Assembly: GCA_030142905.1 (NCBI GenBank)
Contig: JASJOG010000003.1
Coordinates: forward strand, 1,151,001-1,215,000
From: Heliopora coerulea
Lineage: Eukaryota; Cnidaria; Anthozoa; Scleralcyonacea; Helioporidae
DNA: 64,000 nt
Direction: 5' to 3'
This document shows positions 22,763-37,700 of the stretch, in pieces; within the stretch, counting starts at the first letter, position 1; the number at the start of each line of letters is the position of its first letter. A model generated the notes under the pieces. That model saw only the letters and a list, made by a program, of their open reading frames with translations. It searched no databases and was not told where the DNA came from. The translations under genes and the position numbers were made by a program.

Positions 22763-25700
22763 TCAGACTTGGGTTTCACTTTTTGCTTTCTGACGCCCAT
22801 TAGAAATATCTTCCAAGGAAGGAGCGAAAAGCTCATCCAAACCTAAAGGGAAAGGAAAAACAAGATAAATGAAGCTATCCTTTGGCCCTGGTTTATCTCA
22901 AATACTAAACGCCGCAAATTAAAATTAAACAGAAGCATGATTGGTGTTCTCGTGCCTCCCACAATTTATCCGAGGGCCAGAAGGAAGTTTTTTGAGTTGC
23001 TCCGGCTAATATTGAGACAGGTTAAATAACGTATTATTGAACTAAAACAGCGCCTACATTGACAAGCTTTGGCGACAATTTTTGATTGGTGAAACATATT
23101 TTTTTTTTCAAAAATCTCTCAAAAATGGCATATTTCGAGAGCTGGCCATTGTAACCGTTTTAAGGTTAGGTCTGGATACTACATGTAATTCTACCAAACT
23201 CAGCGAAAATCTGCCAACTACTAAACAAAACTTTCGATGCAAGTTACCATTTAGTTGTAATATGGGTGATACTATCGAGCCTTGGATCTGCGTTTCATTG
23301 TAGAAAGTATTACAATTAGAGCCAATGGCAAACCTGGCAACTTCTAGCAGCATTTTTTAAGGAAGAGGAGCTATCCTATGTGGCATCTCTTTTGTAAAAG
23401 ACAGTTGGAAGTTCCTACTCCTCCCGATCCTCCATGAAACTTTCAAAAACCAGGCCAGTTTACCGGAAATCCCAACACTTCCAACTGAGAAATGGATTTT
23501 TTGAGCGTTTTCGAAATTGGTCATGCTACGTAATTAAAATAAATTTGCATCTAACAAAATGGCAGATCTGCTCATGGTACCATCCCTAACTGCCGTTGCG
23601 AGAGACATTTTTGAAGTAACTATGATTGAACACCAGAGACTTGGGGAAGATGAGTATGCAATTTTCGAAACAAAACTTGGTATTAACTGAAAACCAAAAT
23701 TAAATAATATAAGTAACTACAACTGAGCCTAATGTTAAATATTGTCTGATTTCAAAAGCATGCGAAGAAACCGAAAGTGTGAAAACAATATTGGAATACC
23801 CCTTTCCCCTAGTTCACATCTAAAATCGATGACAACTGCAATAACAGCACTTAAAAACATTTTAGTTGGACATATTTTAGTACTTCACTTACTCATTATG
23901 CTTGTGTATCCTTTAAGACCAGTTTGTTGATAAAATTCTTCCAGTTCTTTCCATTTGCTCTTATCCAGTGTTAAAGAATCCATCGACGGTAATTTGTTTC
24001 CAATTTTGATGGGAATTGTTACACTAAAGTTGTTACTGAACGTTGTTAAAGCGGCAAACTACGAAGAAAATGATTGGGCGGTCGTTAAAACACAAACCTT
24101 TAGAAACTGTCAAACTGAAACCTTAAAGGATACGCTAATTAATGTGCTATCAGTTGTTCGATAACGTTATTTACTCAATATCGTTTACTTAATGACACCA
24201 AGTGAAAAGAAACAAAACCACTAACAAAACAAAGTCCAACTTGAATTTGAAGGTCGTAAAAACATTAACAGCAATGCTCCCAAACGTAGGATTACCGAGG
24301 TTTTCGAAATTATAGTTTCCAAAGGGATACACTCAGATTTTCAATCCACTTCAAGCTCCAGCCTATTTCCTCACTGATTTTCAAGAGGTTAAGCTGAACT
24401 TTAACTGAATGCATGCATGGAGACCATCGAAAAATATGACGAAAGTTGTGTTTAAACGTTCGGAATATAGGCTAAAACGGTGGACTCCAACTTTTTAAAC
24501 CTGGCACCCTGCTTGGAGAACTTACGGACGACCTTTCCCATAACAACGAAAGCTCAACCAAGATCGAAAAATAAACTTTGAATTGTATGAAACGTGAAGC
24601 TTTCATCTAAATTATCTACGATCAACAGACTTACCACCTCGATCGCTGTAGTCTTCCTGTTCCATCTTCAGTTTTAATTCTGCATACTTATTAATCATTT
24701 CAAATTCTATGTGGCTTATGCCGCTATGTTCTAACCAACGGGCACTTCAACGTCGGCCAAAAAAACTTCATTCGTCTTCCTAAGGTGATCTCTGGAGTTT
24801 AACATCAACAGACCTGACAGATTCCCCCCTAACTGTCTGGATGTTGAAGTTGCAGAGAATTCTAGCTCGTTTTATTTCCGAGACCCTCTCTAGTTCAACA
24901 TAGTGTTCAATATGACACCTCTTCCGGCTGATCCGAATGTGTTACACTAGACGAAAACTCAAGTGTATGAAGATTCAAGTAAACCTTGAGATTACTTCAC
25001 TTATATACAGTTAGGCCACGATTTTGCAAGAGCTTATTATGCGAGTAATGATCTAGGTCTTTCTCCATTGAGTCGGGATTTGTCAGGGGATCCTTGTTGA
25101 GATCCTAGCCCTTCTACCCATTCTCAAGTTACAGCCCCGCCTCTGCATGCAAGGCAGTTAGTCCGATGAAATCTGCAGGCTCGGACTGGTCATCGTGCCG
25201 TTGTGCCATGAAACAGTGGCCCTGGAACTGTGTTTATAGAAGTTAGAATTAAAACTCCCATTTCGCTGGATGATTGCGAAGCGGCAAGACGGGGTACGGG
25301 ATTGACACTAACGTGCTAAACCATCCTTCTAGTGCAGGCAGCCATTTTCGTTTCACTTTTTACCTCCAGTTATCATTCCAATTACCCGAAACACAGGCAA
25401 TTGACTCAAATATAAGTGCGCGCATGCGCACAAATACGAATTTAGCTGTGGAAAACCCTTAATTTAACGAACCATTAACATGCTGGGAACACCACGCACA
25501 TTGACTCAAAGCCGTTAAATGTGATAATTTTTGTAAAGTAAACTTTCAAACATTTAATCATGAATAGCATTGTGAGAATTTCTTACCCTGAAATAATAGC
25601 TGACGCTGAAGAAGCCTTTGATTTGGAAAGCTTCTGGACGTAAATCCTGGGGAACAACAAAGTGACCTTTCCATGACTTTAACGTTTTGAATACTGAGCT

Positions 25701-28700
25701 CAATTTTACTTTTGTCGAAGACACCACAGTTATCCTAGGATCTCCCAAAAAGTTGCTCACTTCTCTACACAGTTCAATGTTCACATACTTAATTTTTTGG
25801 TGTGAAGAATGTACCTGAAAGAACCATTATTAACAAGTGTCAGGAAGTGAAAGATGTTTTCAAATAACTTTTAGCTTTCTTTTATTTTTTATTTCAGAGA
25901 AACCCCAATTATCCTCATCTAAGTTAACTAACATTCTAGTGTTGCGATGTTAATCAAAATAGATAATTTCACGATAACTGGAATTAAAGCTTTGAAATGA
26001 ACAAATAAGTATGGTGTTCATCATCCCTTTCAATTTGGGAACCTTAATTTTATTATAATTATAATACATATGAGATTTTCATTCATTTATTCAGATATAC
26101 ATATACTACGCAGAGCCAGATTTTTAAGGATGGATTTTAGTTATATTCCATAATAATATACTCGAGAAAAATTGCCAATTCTGAAATTTCAAAACAACAT
26201 ATCATAGAAAAAAATGTGACAGTAATTTGCCTAAATTACTTTTTTTTGGCACTTCATTACTTTTTTCATTTACATGATTGATTGGTAATAGCACAGTTTT
26301 TCGTGGAACATGGAAAAAATAAGCCCTTGTCAGTTTTTGAAAAAACACAAATAGCACAATTGAAAAATTAACTCGTGTTTTTTCCAAATCGCACTTAGAA
26401 CGATGTTATTATCTATACTAATACCACTAATTGTATCGCTTACTACTGTTCTCAAGCTGATATTGAATGAAAATTTCCTAAAAAGCGAGAATTTTTTTTT
26501 CCACATTAACAGCACGAAATAACACAAGAATAAAAAGAATATTTGAGAATAACAAATTTTATTACATAGCTGAGCACGTTATCTGGTCCATACGCAAAAC
26601 GTTGGGCGCCAATTAGCTTTCCAGTTGTGCAAAAAGGTAATGTCTGAGTTGATTAGAAGACAAACAAAGCAAATTCAGATACTTTTTGCGTAAGATTAAC
26701 AACAAATTGCCAACGACGTGTTAAATATTTTCAACAATGGTTTTAAGCTGAAATTTAACTATGGTCTTTTCGCACATTATGGAGTTTCTTTTCGCACAGA
26801 TCCAGCTACGACAACCTCAGTTCAATACTTTACTGTACAAGTCTTACACTCGGTTAATAAATAATCAACACTTCATCGGTTATCACGCTGTATAAAAAAC
26901 GAGTATCACGACATGAGGGATATTAGTGGTTAAATATCCACTGAAGCCTCAGGTAGATTTGAGGAAGTCTCTCGGGCCAGTGAAAGCTCTTCCGACTTAC
27001 TACCACGTCAAAGCAAAACTCTGTTACAAGTGAACATCTAATTTTGCTAGGGTGTTTGGCGAGGGAGGGGGAGGATAAGGAGGAATTTTACATGTTTACT
27101 TCGCTATAACATGTTTGCTTGGAGTTTCAATTTAACTTGCACTTCAGGAATGTTGCAAATATTGGACTGGCGCAGGTTTAAAAATCTCATGACTTAAATT
27201 AATATGTTTTTGGATTTTAATGTTTGGGAACGATTCGGGGACTATTACGGGAATAAAAATATGTCTACTTGATATTCCCAACCAATGGAGTATTTCCATC
27301 GTTTCGTAAGAAAATGACGTCGTCCAGAGATGTGCAATTAACTTCCAGGGAACGAGGAATTTAAACATGTGGTTACTTAAGCCGCAATCAATCACTTTCA
27401 ACATTTTGTTCAACACCTATCAACATTGTTGAACGATGTCGAAACTTGTTAAAGTCTGGGATGCCCAAACGCATACATATTTCACCGTCAGCAAGATAAG
27501 TTATGATATTGAATGCATGTTGAACATGTTGAAATTTCTTTCAACATCACTCAACGTCGTTCAGCAACGTTCAACATCATTCAACAAGGGTGACCAAACG
27601 CGTTCAACGTGTTGCATACAACAATGTTGAACGATATGAAATGTTGAAAGCATTTGGCCAGGCTTTTAATCATAAGCACCGCAATACAACTCATTAACGC
27701 CAGATCTTAAAAATCTATAATAATCGACGACAGCCTTAACAAATATTGACTTGACAGTGAGATGACAAAACCCAAACCTTCAAGAAGACAATGTAACTGC
27801 TTTTTCAAGTTACAACAAAAGTAGCAAATGCTATTTAATGGTTAGCATGGTTTTCTAAAGCATGAGGAAAAACTTTCAGCGGTCAACCAACTCATACCTT
27901 CGAACGTAGCATATATCACTCGACATCTCACAAAAAAGGTAAATTTACTGTGTACTTCTCCGTCTCTGATTATACAGTTCATTTGGAGGTGATTATTTTT
28001 ACAAAAACACAAGGAATTTTCTGTTAATCGGAGCATAATAGAGTCTTTGGGAATATCTACGAAAAGATATCCCCCAAAACGGATAGTATTATGGGCATGC
28101 TAAAAAGGTCATCAAACTCAACCATTTTGTGATAATTTCGCATGACAGAAGTTACGTTGGACTGCATGAGTTGGTTTACAGCTGAAAAATTTTCATCGTA
28201 CCTTTGAAACCCATGCTATTAATTGATCTGTCGGGGTCGGACGTTCAAGTTATCCCAATCAAAATGCGTAAAATGTTTATGAAAAAGAAGAAATATTTTT
28301 TATAAACAAAGTTAAAACGCAACGAACTATATAACAAAAACAATTTTCTTCCCACAAGGTCCTAAAGATGACTCAGGCTTCACACAATAAATTCAACGGT
28401 TACTAAGCTCCTGATTTTCAATGTAAGTTCATGGTTTACGGTTTATTATGCTTCAGCCAATAAAAGAAAATATGCAAGGCTCGGGACACCACCACAGATC
28501 GCCCCAATTACGGATGACCCTCAAGTAAACAATTGCTGACAAGGATATTATTCAAAGTTTGATAATGAAACTTATTTCTCAAACTCAATAATCATTCATG
28601 AGTGTATCATTCAATTAGATGCGCGGAATGACACCACGTGAGCGAACTTGAAATAACATGAAAGTTCTGGGCAGAGGAATTAGACTGTTTTTTCCAATTC

Positions 28701-31700
28701 TTGGACTGGAAATGGTAGTTCAATTCCTCGAACTTAAAATGTAATTTCATACAATCGGTTTATTCATCGATACACTCATTACTAATAAACTAATTTATTG
28801 TGCCAATACACTAGATGATTCTGAGAAGTCATTGAAAGACCTCCTATTGAGACTATACCGGATTTCATGTACTCGGAATTCGTTTCAATCCTCGGTTTCG
28901 CCTCGGACTGAAACGAATTCCTCGCACTTGAAATCCCGGTCTACTTCGGCCTTTAAATTCTACGTCACTAATGTTCCAATGTTTTTAATTTTACACACTA
29001 TGGAATGTAAGAGCTTGGCCACAGATGCCTTATACACCTACTTTAAAGTGAAACATCTTCCACTTTGCCTGCACAATTATGCAATTACGAAAAAGTGAGA
29101 TATGAATAAAAATAGTATGACTCGATTTTTCTTTCTGTTTTTGTTGCTCGACTCCCCTAAAACTCGACAGTAAATGTAATTTCAACTTTATTATTTGTCA
29201 GTCCACTACACCATAGACTGATTATTAAGCCAGCAGTACTTACTTTTACTGTTACGGGAACAGATTCTCCTATTTCACATCCTTCCCATTCCACAGCACA
29301 TATAACTTCAACTGGACTTTTGGAGAAAAACATTCCTCTAACACTTTCAGCATAAGACCTCTCTCGGGGTATTCCTCTTTGAATAAAGCAGTTTAGTCCA
29401 TTGACATCAAAATAAAAAACGTCAGCAGTTGTGTTTGAATGGTATGCACTATTTGGTTGGATCCAGTAGCGGATTGAACCCATCGGACTTTCAAACGATG
29501 TTCGTAAATTAAAAGGGAGGTCCAATGTGAACGGTAGAACATGTTCTCCAGCCTCAAGATACGCTGAAAAAAATTTACAAAAAGTAACTTAAAGTGATGT
29601 TGAAGTAAAACAGAATAACTTGCATTTGTGAATAAGTGCGACGGTACTTATTCAGCATTGTAACCTTGTGGTGCGGCGCATAATCAAGAGCGATGCTTGA
29701 TCGGGAGCGTCGTTTAAACGGCGGGTTTACGGTGCAACACTGCACATAATATTGGGGTAAAACCCTGAATGATATACGAAGAAGAATATTTTAAGATGTC
29801 AAAATTTGATTAAAAAACTTCTGTGAAGGCATTGGTTAATGAAAGTCTAATCCTAAACATATGCTGTCCTATCATTTTTAAAGTCTCATACCAAATTTCA
29901 CTACTGCCTTAAAATCTGATCTTCGCGTATTAGATATTTAGTAATTGCTGTCATAAAGCATACGCGTTGCGGCGGTCAGCTTTTATTTGAAATGTGCACG
30001 CACTGATCGAAAAACGCAGGATTATTTACAATTTTTTTGTCGTAACTTTAATATAAAACTTAAGCTCACTATGAAATTTTGCATAAAGAAAGGCCATTAA
30101 AAAATATCCAGACTCTTACGAAATATCATTTCTCGTTCATTTAGTGATTTATCATTCTCTTAAAACAAACGCTGCACCATTGAACGGACATACGAATTCT
30201 ATCATTCAAGATCTGCAAAGTACTTCTGAATTTCACTAATGTCTTCTTAAGATTGCAAAAGAACGGGGACAGAGAAATGCTATTATGAATGACCGAAGAG
30301 TACACCATCTCAATCAGTTTTGACGACAAAATACTTGTATTAAATTAAATCATTGTATCAAATTAAATCAGTGTATTAAATCACTTTAGTGGTGAATTTC
30401 AATAATTTCTCGCTCCTCAATGCAAATACATAACTTCATGTGATTTTCACGTAATTGCACATGACTTTTTCAACCCACAAACATATCAGAAATACATATA
30501 ACAAGATCTCACTGTATCAGGATATAAAACCGTGCAAGCTGCCCGACATAATGTCTTCCATTTTCCGCGGGGTATACTCCTTTCTTTGTATATGTCCTAC
30601 TTTAAAGAAAAATGTTTAGTTCGTATAAAAAAAAGACATTACGAAAAATATATGTCAAACTATGAATTTGTGAAGATTGTCGACTCTTCCTACATACTAG
30701 GTTACCTGCAAGGTAGTGAGTGCTGCCTTACGGATGTCTGATGACAGTGCATTCATTAAATTCCAAGCACGTATTGGGTATGTGTAACTTCGAAAAGCGG
30801 AACTAACAACGGAAACATGGAAAGCAAACCAACAATTGACTTTTTAATTTGTCCATTTTAATGCAGAAGGTAAAATCTTTATTAGAGGGAACATAATAGC
30901 AAATCAGGTTATAATCATGAGCCTTAAATCCCGTTTAGACTAATATTTTGGGGACAGCATGGCTAATTTGCCGTGCCGAGACCTACATATACAGAGGTGC
31001 TCGGCACGGCTAAATTTTCTGGCACGTGCACCAAATTTTAAGACGTCCGCACCGTTTGCACTGTGAAAATCATCCGTGCCGTACCCAAAATTTTAACAGT
31101 GTAAATGGAGTTTTAGTGTTCAAAGAAGGTTGTTTTAACAATTAAACAAAATTAAACATACTAAAGTTAACAATGTGCTTTATCCCTTCGGGATAGAGTT
31201 AATTGAAATGGTTAACTCTCTCCTGGCGGGAGCTCTCCCTCTGACGAGTAAAATAGTCTGGTGTTAGCCAGAGTCTTATGTCGATCGTTCACCAGTGTAT
31301 GCATAAAGCAATTCTCGAAGTTCAACTGTCTGATCGAACGGGAAGTGAAATCTCGACCTCCATGCTTGGCTGTAGAAGTGACTTTTGGCAAAAATACCTA
31401 AGAGAATCCCCACTTATTCCATTGCGTCAATTGTCCAAACAATGCATACTAATAACCATATATTGACCATGGAATAGATATTTATAGATGACTTGTCTCG
31501 ACAATAGTAAAAACACTATACAACACCAAAATCGGTGGTATGTTGTAAGAGTGAAGAAATGTGTGAAAAAAACACAAGTTGCTGGGCGAGCGTATTTAAC
31601 TTCTCGAAAGTCAAGCAACATCCCCATGTGTCTGAGCTACAGTATCCAAATGCATTTCGGTATTTCACTGTTGGAATAAAAGGAACGAATTAGGTAAACG

Positions 31701-34700
31701 TCAGTAAACGTTTGACGAGAAATTTTCCATGTTGGGATGCCCCAATCCAATCAAGGAATTAGCCAATCAGGACCCGCATACGATACGTATTAGTATGCGT
31801 CGGACAAAATGTTGTTTGTGCTAACTTTATTTGATACTGCTTCTCACGACATTCAACATGTGCTTAAATAATCCTAATTACCAATTATAATTACAAATTA
31901 TTATATTCTACGTCCTCCCTTTCCCAGACAAATTTCTTATACATTACAAATATAGACCAAAAAAAAAAGAAATACAAATTTAGTAGTAACAGTATAAGCA
32001 CTAAGTATTTCTTATCGTTTTTTAAATAAAAAGTTCAACCGAATATTCAACTATTCAAAATTAATATCGATTAAATGTTCAATTAAATTTCAGACAAATG
32101 TTTACTATTCAACTGAACTACTTCGTCACTAAATATCACATTAGATAATCATTAAACTTAGGATTTGGTTTAGATATTCGTCCACTTCTTGCAGTGATTA
32201 CATTTGAATTTCTTGCTGAAACTTCTGATTTCTCCAAACTCTTAGTTAACAGCTCTGCCCTCGTTTCTTCGGAAATTGGTGGTTTTACCACAGTCTCCAT
32301 AGATTGAGAATTTGGTTCAGCTACTCTCAAAAGAAGTCTTCTATTTCTCTGATATTCTGGACCCTGTGATCGTACGACAAGTGATCTTGGTCGTTCTGCT
32401 GGACGTATCACGAAACCAAGTTGATTATAACTTTTATTTGTTTGCATTCGAATCACATTGCCTTTTTTCAATCTCGTTAGGCACTTTGCTTGCTTATCGT
32501 AAAACTTTTGTTGCTGTCGCTTTTCGTTCAGACGATCTTTGATAACTCGACCATTAAACGGTTCAGGTTTTAGCAGGTCATCAGCACACGGAATGGTAGA
32601 TTTTAATCTTCTTGACATTAATCTTTGTGCAGGCGATCCAAGAACTTCGTCACGCGGAGTGTTTCGTTGATTTAACAGCGCAAAATATATACATCTGTTT
32701 CATCTCTCTTGCATTTCTTCAGCATCTCTTGCTCTTTCGGCCAAACCGGTACTTTGAGGATAATATGGGTTACTAGTTACATGTTGAAATCTCCATTCAC
32801 GCGAAAACTTCTCAAATTCTTCATTTAAGTATTGTGGACCCCCTATCTAAATACAATTTGTCTGGAACTCCAAATCTTGAAAAATATTCTCTCAGCTTGT
32901 CGACCCGGTTCTTGATGAAGTACTGCTTAACTTATTAATCTCGAACCAACAGGAATACGAGTCCGTAACAACGACATAGTCCGTCTGATTCCATTGAAAT
33001 AAATCTGTAGCAACCAGGGACCATGGTCTTTCAGGAACATCATGCATTTGCAGAGGCTCACGCTGTTGATGTTGCTACAACTATTACAAACTGGGCCAGG
33101 ATTAACAAGTCTATCTATATCTTCATTCATTCCCGGCCAATACAAGATATAGCGAGCTCTTCTCTTGGTTGACTGTGCACCAGTATGGCTTGCATGAACA
33201 CGACTTAATAAGACTGTAGGGATTAAGGCACTACAACTTTTTCATCATTGTAAATTACACCGTCTCTGGTAGCTAGTTGATGTTAAAATAAGGCTTAATA
33301 TCAGGATGGACGTCGTCTTGATTCTTTGGCCATTCATACAGTATCGTTGATGCAAGGTTTTTCATCACAAGATCCAGGACAGTTTCTTGTCGTAGCTCTT
33401 CCAATAAGTGGGACGCAACTGGTTGTACCGTCAACACTTCATAATCGTCATCCACATCTGCTGCAGGCGAAGTTTCATCAATATGTGCACGAGACAACGT
33501 ATCAGCAATAAACAAGTGCGACCCTTTTTTGTAACCAACTGACAAGTCATATCGTTGCAACTGTAACATCACTCGCTGTAAATGCATCGGAGCCGACAAA
33601 AGCGGCTTCTTCAAAATTATCTCTGAAGGTTTATGATCAGTTTCAACTATGACGTGTTTTCCAATTATGCAGTCAAGGAACTTGTTACAAGCGAATGTGA
33701 AAGCTAACAGCCGTTCTTCAATCTGGGCGTAACCTTGTTCTGTTTTTGTTAAGGAACATAAGGCGCATGCTACAGATTGACCATCTTGTAAGCACGCCGT
33801 TCCAAGTCCACCAAATGAAGCATCACGAGGTAAGGTTACCGGTTTCTTTACATCGTAGAACTGTAATACTGGCGCGGACGTAATTGCAGATTTAAGACTA
33901 TTAAAAGCCTCTTGTTGAATACTGTCCCATATCCCAGCTTTATCTGCATGCAGGAGGTTTTGCAAAGGCAAGGCAAGTTCACTCAACCGAGGTACAAACT
34001 TGGAAAGGTATCGGACCATACCAAGAAATCGCTGTAAATCCTTCGCGGTGTTTGGCGTCGGCATTTCCATAATTGCGCGAACCTTTTCTGGATGTGGTTT
34101 TAACCCATCTTGCGTGAGGTAACCCACGTATCTAACTTCTTTCACTTTAAATTTGCATTTATCCCACTGGAGTTTCAAATTGATCCCACGAATTCGATCA
34201 AGGATTTTCAAAAGATTTTCATCGTGCTCGGCCTCGGTAGAACCCCACACTAAGATATCGTCGACTATGGCTTTGCATGGATACCCTTCAAAGAGATAAT
34301 CCATCGCCTCCTGAAAGACTTTGGACACTGATTTGATACCAAAAGGTAAACGACAGAATCGATATCTGCCATGTGGAGTATTAAATGTGGTTTTCAGTGA
34401 TGATTCGTAGTCGTGAGGGATCTATCAAAAACCGCTCGAGGCATCAAGGACTGTAAAGAACTTAGCACTTGAGATTTGTGCTGCAACCTCATCGATTGTT
34501 CTCATTGGATAGTGCCGTCGTTGAAAGGCTGGATTAAGATCTTTTGGACCAATACGTAATCTTATTCTCTCTTTGCCTTTTTTCTTTATTGCTACGTTAC
34601 TGCTACTTAACTTTCTTGGTGTAATCAACCTTATTGTTAACATTTACAGAATTCAAAATATATTTCGGCAGCACATTGCATCTAGCACCTGTCTACCTTT

Positions 34701-37700
34701 AACTTAAGTGACTTGCTGTGTACTTCAACAGTAACATATAATGCCTCATACCCAACTGCTTGTATATTATAAGCTCCTAACACTTCGATAAGAAATGGTT
34801 GAATGCCTTCTTGCTCTTCTCTCACCATATTTACTGCTTGGCTTGATTCTTTAGGTCGAGTTGATCAACACACTCTTTCAAAATGATTTAATTTACCGCA
34901 TTGCCCGACATTTCTTTCCATATGCTGGATAACTTCGCTGTGCATGCACATTATCGCAGTTAGAGTTTCCTTCGTCTAGATTCATCGTCTTTACGCCATT
35001 TAGTCGGTCGTTGAATTTTATCGGCTTCTTTTCTTAAACCAGGCGCCTTTTGTCGTTGTTGGCGAAATGTAGGGGCTTTTCGTCGTGGATATTTCACTTC
35101 ATATTCTTCCGATGTCGAACCACAGAGCTTTTTCATTCTCTGTTCAGACAACTCGTTTATTTGGCAAAGTTCTATTGCTTTCTGTAATGTTAGAAGAAAT
35201 TTACTTCGCGAAGAAAAGCTAAGTTGGTCATTTTCGATGCCACACACCAATCGATCTTCAATCATTTCGTCTTTTAGCTCACCGCACTCACACTATTCAT
35301 AGGACTGAATAGATTTTCCATGCTGCTGCACACGAATGTTGAAACATGTGTCGTTCCATAGTTTCATTCGTTTGTGGGAAACAAACTTCAGCAAATTTTC
35401 ACTTTCGAAATTCGGGATCTTCTTTATTCTCGCCTTCCGTGTAAGTAAACGATTTCTCTCGCTAGATGGCTTCTCCTCCGGCCAAATTCAACAAAATATA
35501 CGCTTCAGTCTTCTTTGGCTTTCTGCTACACGCTGCAGCAATAAAGACATTGTATTCTTGGACAAAGCGCCTCCAACTTTCTGCTACGTTTCTGTGAAAC
35601 ACAAGTGGACCAGGCTTGTGAAAGTAAGATTCAGCCATTTTAATTTCTAGCTACACCTGACACCATGTTGTTTGTGCTAACTCTATTTAATACTGCTTCT
35701 CACGACGCTCAACATGTGCTTAAATAATCCTAATACAAATTACAAATTATAATATTCTACAATAAATGCTTAATTAAATGACGGTCCTCAACTGACATTC
35801 GATCACACATTATCCGACGACTAGCACTTACATCAAGGCCTAAAAGGCCACCTGCATAATGAAACATTTTAAAATTTCCCAGTGAAGCATGCTCTCATCT
35901 TTCGAAATTTCTCTGTAAAAAGTTTCCCTAACACAAGTCTTCACCTTGGGTGGATACCTATGAGACCCTTTCTAAAAGTTTAGGATCACGTGAATGTCCT
36001 TCACCGTAACACAGCCAAAAATGTTCATAGACAACAATTTGAGCAAACATTTCTTTACAACTTCTTGCTGAGCTTTCAACTCTAGCTATTGCCTCAGGCC
36101 TTCTCCAGAGGAAATATAGGTCAGGCTGATAAAATCTGCCAGAAGCAATTATGTGGTGTGTGCACAACGACTACACCACAAAACAAAAATGTACTAACAG
36201 ACATTATGTAACGTCATAAATGGCGTAAGACATGGTAATTGCTTGACCCAACTGATGGGAAATTTTCCCTAATGATTTTAGTTTGGAGCCTTTTGTTATC
36301 AAGTCAAAACTTGAAGCTTGTGTGGTAAAAATAAAAACAGAAATTGCACTAAACTAGTACTTTCTGCGGGAAAATAGTTCTTTGAGCTTGTGAACAGCAA
36401 AAGTATACATCAATAATTATTAAATAATAATGTTGATCTGCCATCAAAGCTTGACTAATTAAAGTTAGTAATCCTTTGACCTGCAAAAACATGGTTCTTT
36501 GTAGGATCATTTTGGGCAGGGGTTGGTGATTTTTTTTTACTAAAAAAAAAGACAAACTTTGTGAAACCTTGACAAATCCCAGATTATACCATTTTTACCA
36601 CTATCATTAACCCAGATTTCTGTACCTGAAGTTAGTAATTTGGTGCAGTTTATGTCATATATAATATAGAATATCATGTAACATCATCCAAGGGATTTTT
36701 TCACCATTCTTTCAAACATAAACTTTCCTATTACCCACCTGGGTAATATGAAGAGCATTTAGACAATACTATATGCATTTAAGTAACAAATCATTTTCTG
36801 AATGTGCATAATAACATAAGCTAAAAACTTGGAATGTCGTTAGCCTTTTGAAACCACATACAATGGAAAAATTAAACCACATTGGACTAAAACACCATTG
36901 AAATAAACATCCAACAAGGACATTTGGGTCTCTGTGTTGTGAAGTATTGGGAATTTTATTTTATCCACTTTCTTAATAATTTATAGAATGAGAACTTACA
37001 AATTGATTTGAAGCAAAAATGAAAACTTTTTAAAGAGAATGTTGAATCATTACACAACATTTGAAAGTTCTTCATGTTACCACAAGGACAAATTGTGCAT
37101 GTGCATTGCTGTGGTCTTGAACACAAAACAATAAATAATTTTAGTCTTGGCAATTAATTTCTGATAATGGAAATACAATTCTCTTTTGTTAAATCACATC
37201 CCAATCGTAGCAAGGACACCATAGGAGGTCAATAACTTGTAAAAATATGAGGGACACCATGGGGTAAGAACAGAGAAAGAGGAGAGAAAATATATGTAGA
37301 GAGAGAGAGAGAGAGAGAGCAAGATCAGTTGAGTAGAAGATAAAATCTAATTGAAGTTATTAAACAAACACTAATATAAGGATAAAATAATGTTACACCC
37401 AGCTTATACCAAGATTGGCATAAATTCTTGTTTGCTTTAAACCAAATATTTGGGGGTTTTCCCATCAGTTATCTTGTTTAGATACTGTTATCCATCAATT
37501 ACAGCTGGAGTGCTACATGTTATTTTATGATACCAATTTATCTATACAAACATTGATAGTGATCAGCCCATGTTTGTCAGTGGCAAATCCAGGATTATCA
37601 GAAAAGGGGAAACAAATAGTAAAACTGAAGCTAGAACTGCAGGCAGGCACTGGCACAGGAGATATAATTTTATGAAAAAAATTGCACCACTGGTGCACAG

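Larger units (their letters stand above)
31810..35761 (-). mobile_element. Ty3/gypsy LTR retrotransposon, about 3.95 kb, degenerate
   Basis: Direct repeats of about 100 bp bound the element: 31810-31911 and 35666-35761, both starting TGTTGTTTGTGCTAAC on the plus strand and ending ATATTCTAC. Order on the minus strand is gag, reverse transcriptase, RNase H, integrase, the Ty3/gypsy order. Next to the 5' LTR is a primer-binding-like TGGTGTCAGGTGTAG, and before the 3' LTR a polypurine GGGAAAGGGAGG. The coding region is split by stops and frame changes, so the copy is dead on its own. No clean 4-6 bp target duplication was found. It lies inside ARRDC intron 1 in the same orientation. Confidence 0.9.

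Noticed and set aside
24635..24757. Minus-strand open segment (EFEMINKYAELKLKMEQED) with a GTAAGT donor inside ARRDC intron 3
   Set aside because: It looks protein-like, but its phase does not fit the phase-0 exons on either side, the acceptor is weak and no arrestin similarity is seen. It may be a remnant of an unassigned repeat.
27842..28036. Minus-strand frame in ARRDC intron 2
   Set aside because: Joining 29244 to 25814 directly gives a continuous arrestin C-lobe in the right phase, leaving no room for this segment.
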